8,078 nucleotides of DNA, from assembly GCA_029052085.1 (NCBI GenBank), contig JAIDJS010000026.1:1-8078 (forward strand), given 5' to 3'. Both the position numbers and the translations under genes were made by a program. Source of the stretch: Eubacterium sp. GTDB lineage: Bacteria > Bacillota > Clostridia > Oscillospirales > Acutalibacteraceae. Shown in pieces: positions 1-6,790 of the stretch (its first letter is position 1; each line of letters begins with the position of its first letter). Under the pieces are notes generated by a model. The model ran no database searches, had not been told where the DNA came from, and was given only the letters and a program-made list of their open reading frames with translations.

Positions 1-1794
1 TTCATCCGTTGTTTTGAAATAGAGCGGCGCCTGATTATCCGCATCATCAAAGCCCTTTGATGCCATAATAATTGCACGGAATTTTGCATCCTTTTCATCA
101 AGAAAATGAACGTCTCCGGTAGCAACAACAGGCTTGCCGAGCTTGTCCGCAAGTGCAATAATCTTCTTGTTAATATTGATTAAATCTTCCTCGGTATTTA
201 CCTTCCAATGAAGATTTTTCTTTTCCTCGCCCTTTTTATTTGTTATATATTCCTGATCACTTGTACGAAGCATAAAGGCATTGTTTCCGTTTGGCTGAAT
301 TTCAAGATAATCATAAAAGGAAGCAATTTTTTCAAGCTCTTCTTCAGGTTCTTCACGCAGAATTGCCTGATACAGTTCGCCCTGTTCACAGGCGGAGCCT
401 AAAATCAATCCATCCCGCTTGCCTGCAAGCAGGGATTTCGGAATAAGCGGACGGGTTTTATAGGTTTTAACATTTGAATGAGAAATAAGCTCATAAAGAT
501 TTTTTCTTCCGTATTTTCTTTCTTCTTTCGGAATACTTTCATCAAGAGAGGTATCCTCCTTTACAAGCAGAATAATATGATGACGCTTAAACTGCTTATT
601 TGGAAGATCCATAAAATTCGGATATTTTTCATCATCAACAAGATAACCCTCCATACCAAGGATCAGCTTTATCTTTCCCTTTGCTGCATGATATGCCTCT
701 GGAAGAGCCTGTACAACACCGTGGTCCGTAACGGCAATTGCCTTATGCCCCCAGCTTATCGCTCTTTTAACAAGAGAGGTAGGAGATGAAATTCCATCCA
801 TATCGGAGAGCGAGGTATGCAGATGAAGTTCAACTCGTTTTTCTTCTGCGTTATCTTCTTTTTCAGCCTTGATAACGGTTTGAATACTGTCAGGCGTAAT
901 CATATATTTGCCCGAAAAGCTATCTTCCTTATATCCGCCCCTAACAATAAGAGTCTGCGCATCTGCAATTTTAGAAGCAACTGCATCAACAACATCCTTT
1001 GTATCAAAAACCTTAATTGATACAGACGAGGTATAGTCCGTTATATCAAAGGTTAAAATTTTATAATAACCTCTTTTCGTGTCTTTAAGCTCATAATTAA
1101 GAATATCGCCCCAGACGGTTGCAACACCTGTATCAAAAGAAAGCTCACTGATCGGCATAGGCTTTTCCTTTATGCCTTTTCCGAAAATGGTTTTTGCTGT
1201 ATCTATGTAAATCGGCAAATCACCGAGAAGAGTATGCCTTACATTCTTAATCTCTTCCTTTTTGACTTCCTCTTCTTTTGCCTTTTTCTCCGCTGCCGCT
1301 GCTTTAGCAGCTTTTTCAACATCATAGCTTTCGGTTTCTATCATCTCAACTTTTACAGACATACCGAACATATCAAGAAAAACGTTTTCAATATCCTTAT
1401 CCACGCCCTGTATCAAAAGCAGTTCAAGACCGCCTTTTTTCAGGGAAATCTTAAGCACTTCTGCTTCAAGCGAAATATCGGCATCATCAAAAAAGCCGTT
1501 TGCTGCAGGATTTCTTCTTTTAACATAATCAATAACGGAAGAAAAATACTGAAGTTCAAACAAATCACTCATATATCTTGGCTTGATTGTAACCCTTTTA
1601 AGCTGCATTACACCTTTTATATCATTTTCAGCCGTTACGATTTCCGAATACGGTACAAGCTCAGGAAGAGTCAGCGCAATACTGATTTCCCTTGCTTCTT
1701 TTTTTATAGTAAGACGGTCAATAACACCCTCGCCAATACTGGACAGCTGATAGGCATTAACATAGCCGCTGAAATAATCCTTAAACAAACGCAT
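1..1794 (-). CDS. polC: DNA polymerase III alpha subunit, PolC type, N-terminal 598 residues (runs off the window); internal exonuclease domain absent
   Basis: Replicative DNA polymerase of low-GC Gram-positive bacteria, seen here as its N-terminal 598 codons in one open frame that reaches base 1. Order of parts: N-terminal domain (about 1-155); an Ala/Lys/Glu-rich linker (about 160-183); an OB fold (about 190-310, with a TFDITDYT stretch); then the PHP domain from about 320. PHP motifs are HLHTSLSD (H324, H326, D331), VTDHG (H358), MEGYL (E382), RHHII (H405/H406), GSACE (C469) and GDVHFLD (D561, H563). An N-terminal domain plus OB fold ahead of PHP is the PolC arrangement; DnaE starts with PHP. 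In standard PolC a DEDD exonuclease of about 170-200 residues sits between the PHP glutamate and the next PHP histidine. Here only 22 residues lie between, with no FDxETTG-like motif. The palm, fingers and C-terminal parts lie outside the window. The ATG shares one base with the ispG stop and has only a weak upstream AGAG, suggesting coupled translation. Identity is certain; the exonuclease loss is read directly from the sequence. Confidence 0.96.
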   Translation of the reverse strand, partial: MRLFKDYFSGYVNAYQLSSIGEGVIDRLTIKKEAREISIALTLPELVPYSEIVTAENDIKGVMQLKRVTIKPRYMSDLFELQYFSSVIDYVKRRNPAANGFFDDADISLEAEVLKISLKKGGLELLLIQGVDKDIENVFLDMFGMSVKVEMIETESYDVEKAAKAAAAEKKAKEEEVKKEEIKNVRHTLLGDLPIYIDTAKTIFGKGIKEKPMPISELSFDTGVATVWGDILNYELKDTKRGYYKILTFDITDYTSSVSIKVFDTKDVVDAVASKIADAQTLIVRGGYKEDSFSGKYMITPDSIQTVIKAEKEDNAEEKRVELHLHTSLSDMDGISSPTSLVKRAISWGHKAIAVTDHGVVQALPEAYHAAKGKIKLILGMEGYLVDDEKYPNFMDLPNKQFKRHHIILLVKEDTSLDESIPKEERKYGRKNLYELISHSNVKTYKTRPLIPKSLLAGKRDGLILGSACEQGELYQAILREEPEEELEKIASFYDYLEIQPNGNNAFMLRTSDQEYITNKKGEEKKNLHWKVNTEEDLININKKIIALADKLGKPVVATGDVHFLDEKDAKFRAIIMASKGFDDADNQAPLYFKTTDE

Positions 1795-2846
1795 TATAAT
1801 TTATCAATCTCTTTCATTAATTCTTCAAGTAATTTATCCTCGGGAACCTTACGCAGTATTTCTCCCTTTTTAAAAATCAATCCGTTGCCGTCTCCGCCTG
1901 CAATACCGATATCGGCTTCCTTTGCTTCGCCGGGACCATTCACAATACATCCCATAACAGCAACCTTTATTGGTTTTTTACAATCCTTCAATCTTTCTTC
2001 AACCTGCTTTGCAAGGCCGATTAAATCAATTTTTGTTCTGCCGCAGGTTGGACAGGAAATAAGATACGGGCAATCCCTTTTCAAACCGACTGCCTTTAAA
2101 ATATCAAATGCCGCAAACACCTCTTTGACAGGCTTATCTGAAAGGCTTACACGGATCGTATCCCCGATTCCCCTTGTTAACAGAGATCCGATTCCGACAG
2201 AGGATTTGATGATACCCATTCTTTCCGTTCCTGCTTCGGTTACGCCGAGATGAAGCGGATAGCTGCATTTTTCAGAGGCAAGCTCATAGGCGAAAATCAT
2301 TGTATTTACATCGGATGATTTAATTGAAATGACAATATCATCAAAATCGAATTTTTCAAGAAGAGAAGCATGATAAAGAGCGGATTCAACCATGGCTTCC
2401 GGGGTAGGAGAACCATACTTTGCAAGGATTTCCTTTTCAAGACTTCCGCTGTTTACCCCTATTCTGATAGGAAGCCCCTTTAATTTACATATATCTGCAA
2501 CTGCTTTAACTCTTGATTCGTCTCCGATATTGCCCGGATTAATTCTGATTTTATCAACTCCTCTTTCAGCAGCTCCGAGTGCAAGCTTATAATCAAAATG
2601 AATATCTGCAACAAGAGGAACATCAACAGCCTTTTTGATAGGCTCAATCAGAGCAAGCGCGTCCTCATTCGGAACAGCAAAACGGATTACCTGACAGCCT
2701 GCTGCTGCAAGCTCCTTTGCCTGTTCAACAGAGCCGTCTATATCAGCTGCAGGAACATTGAGCATAGATTGAACAAGAATCGGAGAATCACCGCCGATAA
2801 AAGTATTCTTGAGCTTTATTTTTTTTGTTTCTCTTCTTTTAATCAT
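1794..2846 (-). CDS. ispG: 4-hydroxy-3-methylbut-2-en-1-yl diphosphate synthase (flavodoxin/ferredoxin type), HMBPP synthase
   Basis: Penultimate enzyme of the MEP isoprenoid pathway: a cytosolic iron-sulfur enzyme that reductively opens methylerythritol cyclodiphosphate to HMBPP. The 350-residue length fits the two-domain bacterial form: a TIM barrel (about 1-250) and a C-terminal cluster domain. The [4Fe-4S] ligands are visible: C265 and C268 in SCPTCGR, C300 in MGCIVNGPGEA, and E307, the usual fourth ligand. Barrel motifs include VADIHFDYKLAL, KIRINPGNIG and LGVTEAGT. The N-terminal stretch reads VQSMLNVPAADIDG, where most relatives have VQSMTNT; this is a departure near the substrate end of the barrel, although the rest is canonical. 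The start is supported by AGAGGT seven bases upstream. It lies 35 bases after rseP, and its TAA overlaps the polC ATG by one base. Its pathway partner dxr is two genes upstream, which supports the assignment. Confidence 0.96.
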   Translation of the reverse strand: MIKRRETKKIKLKNTFIGGDSPILVQSMLNVPAADIDGSVEQAKELAAAGCQVIRFAVPNEDALALIEPIKKAVDVPLVADIHFDYKLALGAAERGVDKIRINPGNIGDESRVKAVADICKLKGLPIRIGVNSGSLEKEILAKYGSPTPEAMVESALYHASLLEKFDFDDIVISIKSSDVNTMIFAYELASEKCSYPLHLGVTEAGTERMGIIKSSVGIGSLLTRGIGDTIRVSLSDKPVKEVFAAFDILKAVGLKRDCPYLISCPTCGRTKIDLIGLAKQVEERLKDCKKPIKVAVMGCIVNGPGEAKEADIGIAGGDGNGLIFKKGEILRKVPEDKLLEELMKEIDKL

Positions 2847-2881
2847 AATGTTTACCTCTATCTGATTTTGTATCCGTCAAA

Positions 2882-3922
2882 TTAAAACAGCCTTTTTATA
2901 TCCGAAAATGTTACGAAAAACATAAGAAGCAGCAATAAAGCAAGACCGACTGCGTTGATAATATATTCGCATTTTGCAGGAAGCTTCTTTTTTATTACAG
3001 CTTCAGCAAGAAGCACAAAGAAACGCCAGCCATCCAGAGCGGGAATCGGGAAAAGATTAAATAAGCCAACGTTTATCGTTAACAATGCCATAATTCTGAG
3101 CATTGAGCTGATGCTTGTTTTAACAGCATCAGAAACAACGGAAACAGCACCTACAGGTCCGCTTAAATCCGATAATCCATACTTCCCTACCAGAATATCA
3201 TGAACGGAAAGGAAAACCATTCTTGCATATGAAACAAAGTTTCCGGCTGTGCTTGACAAAACATTTGTAAAGGTTTTTTCCTTGCCAAGCAGCCAAAAAT
3301 CCATTTTTATATACTGATGTCCCTCATATTCCTCCATATCAAAGGAAATATTGAGCGTAACATCCTTGCCATCCCTGTTTACAATCATTTCAACATTGCC
3401 GTCTGATGAACGGGAAAAGCCCGTATTAACATCGGTTGGCGTATAAACTCTCATCCCGTCTATGGCTTTAATTTCATCGCCTGCCTGAAGTCCGTAAGAA
3501 GAGCTGACAGCATCATCAGCAAATTTTGCAACCGTTGTTGTGCCTACTAAATTCTGATTGCAGACCATACAAAGAACAATAACAACGCCAAGCAGCAGAT
3601 TCATTATTGCGCCTGCAACAACAACAAAAGCTCTTGCCCCAACCCTTTTAGATGAAAAGGAACCCTCCTTGTCGGATTCTTCATCCTCGCCTTCCATAGC
3701 ACAAAAACCGCCTATCGGAAACAAACGAAGGGAATATCTTGTTTCTTTCCCTTTAAAAGAAAGAATTTTCGGCCCCATGCCTATAGCAAATTCATTTACC
3801 TTTATTTTCATAAGCTTTGCGGCAACAAAATGACCGCCCTCATGAATAATAACAATAAATTCAAAAAACAAAATTGCAATAAGGATAGGATAAACTGTAC
3901 TCCATACTGATGATAAATTCAC
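2882..3922 (-). CDS. rseP: RIP metalloprotease RseP/RasP (site-2 protease family), GTG start
   Basis: Membrane-embedded zinc protease that cuts transmembrane segments, typically of anti-sigma factors and leftover signal peptides (B. subtilis RasP, E. coli RseP). Its 346 residues are compact, consistent with a single PDZ domain. Visible parts: a first membrane helix (about 11-31) carrying HEGGH (H27, E28, H31: zinc ligands and catalytic Glu); a GGFCAMEGED loop (71-81); a second helix (about 98-120); a PDZ domain (about 125-195) with the typical LQAGDEIKAIDG; a third helix (about 275-295) ending in FPIPALDGWR with zinc ligand D297; and a last helix (about 322-340). The usual motif is LDGGR; here the second Gly is Trp (299). 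The start codon is GTG, supported by GAGG seven bases upstream (3930-3933). It sits 33 bases after dxr. The substrate cannot be told from the window; no sigma or anti-sigma gene is adjacent. Confidence 0.95.
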   Translation of the reverse strand: MNLSSVWSTVYPILIAILFFEFIVIIHEGGHFVAAKLMKIKVNEFAIGMGPKILSFKGKETRYSLRLFPIGGFCAMEGEDEESDKEGSFSSKRVGARAFVVVAGAIMNLLLGVVIVLCMVCNQNLVGTTTVAKFADDAVSSSYGLQAGDEIKAIDGMRVYTPTDVNTGFSRSSDGNVEMIVNRDGKDVTLNISFDMEEYEGHQYIKMDFWLLGKEKTFTNVLSSTAGNFVSYARMVFLSVHDILVGKYGLSDLSGPVGAVSVVSDAVKTSISSMLRIMALLTINVGLFNLFPIPALDGWRFFVLLAEAVIKKKLPAKCEYIINAVGLALLLLLMFFVTFSDIKRLF

Positions 3923-3929
3923 TGAATCG

Positions 3930-3933
3930 CCTC
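3930..3933 (-). promoter_or_regulatory. Ribosome binding site supporting the GTG start of rseP
   Basis: GAGG lies seven bases before the GTG at 3922 in the short dxr-rseP gap. That gap is purine-rich on the coding strand, with a repeated GCGAAA. The spacing is the same as for ispG, so the GTG start is well supported over any internal ATG. Confidence 0.75.
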
Positions 3934-3955
3934 TTTTTCGCTTTCGCTATTTTCG

Positions 3956-5098
3956 TTAAATACTGTTTCTTACAAATTCTCTTGCATTTCCATCTGTTTC
4001 AAGAACATCAGCAAGCGTAAAGTCTTTCTTTTCAGGTGCATTACGCATTGCCTTATCATTAAGATATGCAATATCTGTAAATTTAATTTTACCTTCAAGA
4101 AAAAGTTTTACACTTTCTTCATTTGCACCATTTGCAGCAGCAGGATGAAGCCCGCCCATTTCGATTGCATTTCTGCAGACATCAATACATTTAAAGGTTT
4201 CATAATCAGGCTCAAAAAACGTAAGCCTGCCGTAATCTGCAAGAGAAAGCGGAGCAACCGGACTTGGTTTGCGCTCCGGATAGGTTAAAGCATACTGAAT
4301 CGGAATTCTCATATCAGGAACACCAAGCTGTGCAATCATGGAATTATCCTGATATACAATTGCAGAATGAACAACCGATTCACGATGAACAACAATTTCT
4401 ATATCCTCATTCGGCATATCAAAAAGCCATTTGGCTTCAATAAATTCAAGACCTTTATTCATCATCGTAGCCGAATCTATAGTAATTTTCTGCCCCATAT
4501 CCCAGTTTGGATGCTTTAAAGCATCGGCGGCAGTTACGTTTTCAAGCTCTTCAAGCGTTTTGCCGAAAAAAGGACCGCCGGATGCAGTTAGCATAATTTT
4601 CTTTACTGCCGATTTTGACGGACTTCCCTGCATCGCCTGAAAGATTGCTGAATGTTCACTGTCTACAGGAAGAATAGACACGCCATATTCCTTGGCAAGA
4701 TTTGTAACAAGATGACCGCCTGCAACAAGGGTTTCCTTATTTGCAAGAGCAATCGTTTTCTTTGCTCTGATAGCCTCAAGCGTAGGCTGAAGCCCTATCA
4801 TTCCCACAACGGAATTCAGCACCGTATCCGCACCATCATAGGTTGCACATTCGATAAGACCATCCAATCCGGCAACAACCCTTGTATTCATATCCGAAAT
4901 TTTATTCTTTAAATCACTTGCTGCCTTTTCGTTCATCATACAAACGATTTCGGGTTTGAATTCACGAATCTGCGCTTCCATTAAATCAGTATTGGCATTT
5001 GCCGTTAAGCATTTTACGCTATATCCATGCATGCGGCAGACATCCAGCGACTGAGTTCCGATAGAACCTGTTGAGCCTAAAATAGAAATATTTTTCAT
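3956..5098 (-). CDS. dxr: 1-deoxy-D-xylulose 5-phosphate reductoisomerase
   Basis: Converts DXP to 2-C-methyl-D-erythritol 4-phosphate with NADPH, the first committed step of the MEP isoprenoid pathway, in the cytosol. Counting from the chosen start (380 residues, a normal length): NADPH-binding GSTGSIG at 8-14; ANKETLVAGG at 119-128; metal ligands D146 and E148 in PVDSEHSAIFQ; TASGGPF at 171-177; HPNWDMGQKITID from 196; and NKGLE with the third metal ligand E218. The active site is therefore complete. An in-frame ATG eight codons upstream (5122) would overlap cdsA by 14 bases and has no good ribosome binding site. The ATG at 5098 has GAGGTG six bases upstream and puts the Rossmann strand directly at the N-terminus, so I chose it. 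It follows cdsA by 10 bases and precedes rseP by 33. The companion MEP gene ispG is two genes downstream. Confidence 0.96.
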   Translation of the reverse strand: MKNISILGSTGSIGTQSLDVCRMHGYSVKCLTANANTDLMEAQIREFKPEIVCMMNEKAASDLKNKISDMNTRVVAGLDGLIECATYDGADTVLNSVVGMIGLQPTLEAIRAKKTIALANKETLVAGGHLVTNLAKEYGVSILPVDSEHSAIFQAMQGSPSKSAVKKIMLTASGGPFFGKTLEELENVTAADALKHPNWDMGQKITIDSATMMNKGLEFIEAKWLFDMPNEDIEIVVHRESVVHSAIVYQDNSMIAQLGVPDMRIPIQYALTYPERKPSPVAPLSLADYGRLTFFEPDYETFKCIDVCRNAIEMGGLHPAAANGANEESVKLFLEGKIKFTDIAYLNDKAMRNAPEKKDFTLADVLETDGNAREFVRNSI

Positions 5099-5104
5099 TT
5101 TATT

Positions 5105-5110
5105 CACCTC
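5105..5110 (-). promoter_or_regulatory. Ribosome binding site of dxr, overlapping the cdsA stop codon
   Basis: The minus strand reads GAGGTG, then six bases, then ATG at 5098. The motif shares two bases with the cdsA TGA (5111-5109), so ribosomes finishing cdsA end on the dxr entry site. This decides the dxr start against the in-frame ATG at 5122. Confidence 0.85.
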
Positions 5111-5975
5111 AGCAGAAAGCAATTAATGCCACAACGTAGGTAAGCGGAATGGTAAAAAGCGATGAATCAAATCTGTCCATAACACCGCCGTGACCGGGAA
5201 AGATTTTGCCGAAGTCCTTAACACCGAAGTTTCTTTTTAAAACAGATGCACTTAAATCGCCCATCATACCCATAAATGAGATAGGGAGGCTGCAGATAAG
5301 AAGGATGATGATTGCGCTTGTTTCAAGCTTAACCTGCGCAAAAACATTGTAAAGAGCTACTGCTGCACCATTTAATATTAACGCAAAAATAACGCCGCAG
5401 ACTGCACCCTCAATTGTTTTTTTAGGGCTGATATTCGGGCTCATTTTATGCTTGCCGAATGCCATACCGCCAAGCTGTGCGCCGCTGTCTGTTCCAAGCG
5501 CACAAATCAGTCCGAAGAAAATAAGATAAATTCCGAACTGCTCATTATCAAACATATCACGAAGCCTTACGAAAACCGAAAAGCCATATGGAACAAACAC
5601 ACTTGCAAAAACTGAAATTGCAACATCTTCAAACTTGGTATGTGCATAGCCTTTCAGCATAGCAAGAAGAAAAACAAGCACAAGCAGAATTACAAAGGCA
5701 ACATTCGGAACTGCATTTATAACATTTCCCCAATATTCTGATTCAATAAACGGCAAAAGCACCTTTTCGCTTCCGAAAAACGGAACTGCAGCAGCAAAAG
5801 CCGTACCTGTAATGACTATAAATTTATTCTTAACATCCGCACATTTCATAATTTCATTTGCTGCAACAGCAGATAAAAATGCAATAACAGCAACAAAAAG
5901 CGGAGTATTTATCTGCCAGACTACCAGTGCAAGCACTGCAAGCAAAACAACTGCCGTAATAACTCTTTTTTTCAT
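5109..5975 (-). CDS. cdsA: Phosphatidate cytidylyltransferase (CDP-diglyceride synthetase)
   Basis: Integral membrane enzyme that makes CDP-diacylglycerol from phosphatidic acid and CTP, the branch point for bacterial phospholipids. The 288 residues are mostly hydrophobic, with roughly eight membrane spans (for example about 5-20, 26-40, 52-66, 90-107, 117-136, 147-162, 190-212, 220-240). The C-terminal family signature is complete: SASVLKRNFGVKDFG at 242-256, then FPGHGGVMDRFDS at 259-271, containing the D-x-x-D region that binds the metal-CTP complex. The upstream cytosolic motif GTDSGAQLGG (161-170) followed by ISPKKTIEG (182-190) is also typical; relatives often have a Tyr where this one has Gln167. 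The start has a weaker binding site, AAGGGG nine bases upstream (5985-5990). The 23-base gap to uppS and the 10-base gap to dxr fit a single transcript. Confidence 0.96.
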   Translation of the reverse strand: MKKRVITAVVLLAVLALVVWQINTPLFVAVIAFLSAVAANEIMKCADVKNKFIVITGTAFAAAVPFFGSEKVLLPFIESEYWGNVINAVPNVAFVILLVLVFLLAMLKGYAHTKFEDVAISVFASVFVPYGFSVFVRLRDMFDNEQFGIYLIFFGLICALGTDSGAQLGGMAFGKHKMSPNISPKKTIEGAVCGVIFALILNGAAVALYNVFAQVKLETSAIIILLICSLPISFMGMMGDLSASVLKRNFGVKDFGKIFPGHGGVMDRFDSSLFTIPLTYVVALIAFC

Positions 5976-5998
5976 ATAAAAGTTCCCCTTATTTTTAA

Positions 5999-6715
5999 TT
6001 ATCCGCCGAACCGGCGATTTCTTTTTTCAAATTCATGAAGTGCCATATGAAGATCCTCTTCATCAAAATCGGGCCAAAGCACATCACTGTACCAGAACTC
6101 ACTGTAAGCAGCCTGCCACAAAAGGAAATTCGAAAGCCTTTCCTCTCCGCTTGGTCTTATGATAAGATCACAATCCGGCATGGTATAAACGTTATCGCTT
6201 ATATCCTGCTCTGTTATTTCTGTTTTACCACCTGCAATCAGCTTATTAACGGCAGATACGATTTCCTGCCTGCCGCCGTAATTAATTGCAAGATTGACAA
6301 CCGTTCCCGTTCTGTCTGCAGTTGTAGCCTCTGCTTCGTCCATAAGCTTAAGCAATTCAGAATGAATGCCCGCTCTTTCACCTGCAAACTTAATACGTAT
6401 ATTTCCCGTTTCGGCAATCCTGTCCTTTGCTTCAATAAGAAAATCATAAAAAAGACGCATAAGTGTATTTACTTCTTCTTTCGGGCGCTTCCAATTTTCG
6501 GTTGAAAACGCATAAAAGGTTACCTCTTCAATGCCAAGCCTGCCGCATTCCTTACAGATTTTCTCAAACACATCTGCGCCTGCTCTGTGCCCTGCGGTTC
6601 TCGGTAAGCCTCTTTTCTTAGCCCATCTTCCGTTGCCATCCATAATAATTCCGATATGCTTGGGAAGAACGGTGAATTCATCATTTACTTTTTCTTTTTT
6701 CTTAAATAAAGCCAT
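5999..6715 (-). CDS. uppS: Isoprenyl transferase, undecaprenyl diphosphate synthase (cis-prenyltransferase)
   Basis: Adds isopentenyl units in cis to farnesyl diphosphate to give the C55 lipid carrier for peptidoglycan and other wall polymers; soluble or membrane-associated homodimer. The 238-residue length is normal. Motifs in order: HIGIIMDGNGRWAKKRGLPR with catalytic D26 and R30; GHRAG (42-46); VTFYAFSTENWKRP; NYGGRQEI; and the C-terminal IIRPSGEERLSNFLLWQ followed by DVLWPDF, which bind the isopentenyl substrate and magnesium. The first 12 residues are a short Lys-rich lead-in. The start is backed by AAGGAG six bases upstream (6722-6727). The C55 product length is inferred from genome context and family, because cis-prenyltransferases of other chain lengths share these motifs. 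MEP pathway genes downstream (dxr, ispG) supply its substrate. The 75-base gap before it is the largest in the cluster and holds a hairpin. Confidence 0.96.
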   Translation of the reverse strand: MALFKKKEKVNDEFTVLPKHIGIIMDGNGRWAKKRGLPRTAGHRAGADVFEKICKECGRLGIEEVTFYAFSTENWKRPKEEVNTLMRLFYDFLIEAKDRIAETGNIRIKFAGERAGIHSELLKLMDEAEATTADRTGTVVNLAINYGGRQEIVSAVNKLIAGGKTEITEQDISDNVYTMPDCDLIIRPSGEERLSNFLLWQAAYSEFWYSDVLWPDFDEEDLHMALHEFEKRNRRFGG

Positions 6716-6742
6716 AACATACTCCTTAATAAACGAGAGAAC

Positions 6743-6773
6743 GGCGAAGGAAAATCAGCAGAATTCCTTCGCC
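6743..6773 (-). promoter_or_regulatory. Perfect 10-bp inverted repeat (RNA hairpin) between frr and uppS
   Basis: GGCGAAGGAA at 6743-6752 pairs without mismatch with TTCCTTCGCC at 6764-6773, leaving an 11-base loop. The hairpin begins 17 bases after the frr stop and ends 15 bases before the uppS ribosome binding site (6722-6727). On the transcribed strand it is followed by GTTCTCTCGTTTATT, which is pyrimidine-rich but not a clean U tract. It could be a weak or partial terminator, an attenuator, or an RNA-processing or stabilising element. The structure is seen; the role is inference. Confidence 0.5.
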
Positions 6774-6790
6774 ATATAATTCTTAATACC

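Noticed and set aside
1..1794. Possibility that the partial gene is dnaE (which naturally lacks an internal exonuclease) rather than polC
   Set aside because: DnaE starts with the PHP domain. Here about 320 residues, including an OB fold, precede PHP, and the flanking sequences (KRVELHLHT, YDYLEIQP, LYFKTTDE) match PolC.
1234..2253. Long plus-strand open frame of 339 codons
   Set aside because: It lies antisense across polC and ispG, both of which have clear homologous motifs. Its product is rich in Phe, Asn and Ile with no recognisable domain, as expected from reading AT-rich coding DNA backwards.
3923..3955. Repeated GCGAAA units in the dxr-rseP gap, considered as an operator or repeat element
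   Set aside because: Only two or three imperfect copies in 33 bases, and partly just a purine-rich leader; no symmetry or known operator pattern.
5099..5122. Upstream in-frame ATG for dxr (eight extra residues, overlapping cdsA)
   Set aside because: No good ribosome binding site precedes it, whereas the ATG at 5098 has GAGGTG at ideal spacing and starts right at the Rossmann fold.
6035..6505. Plus-strand open frame of 156 codons opposite uppS
   Set aside because: It is a shadow of uppS, whose motifs are complete; there is no ribosome binding site or recognisable domain on the plus strand.
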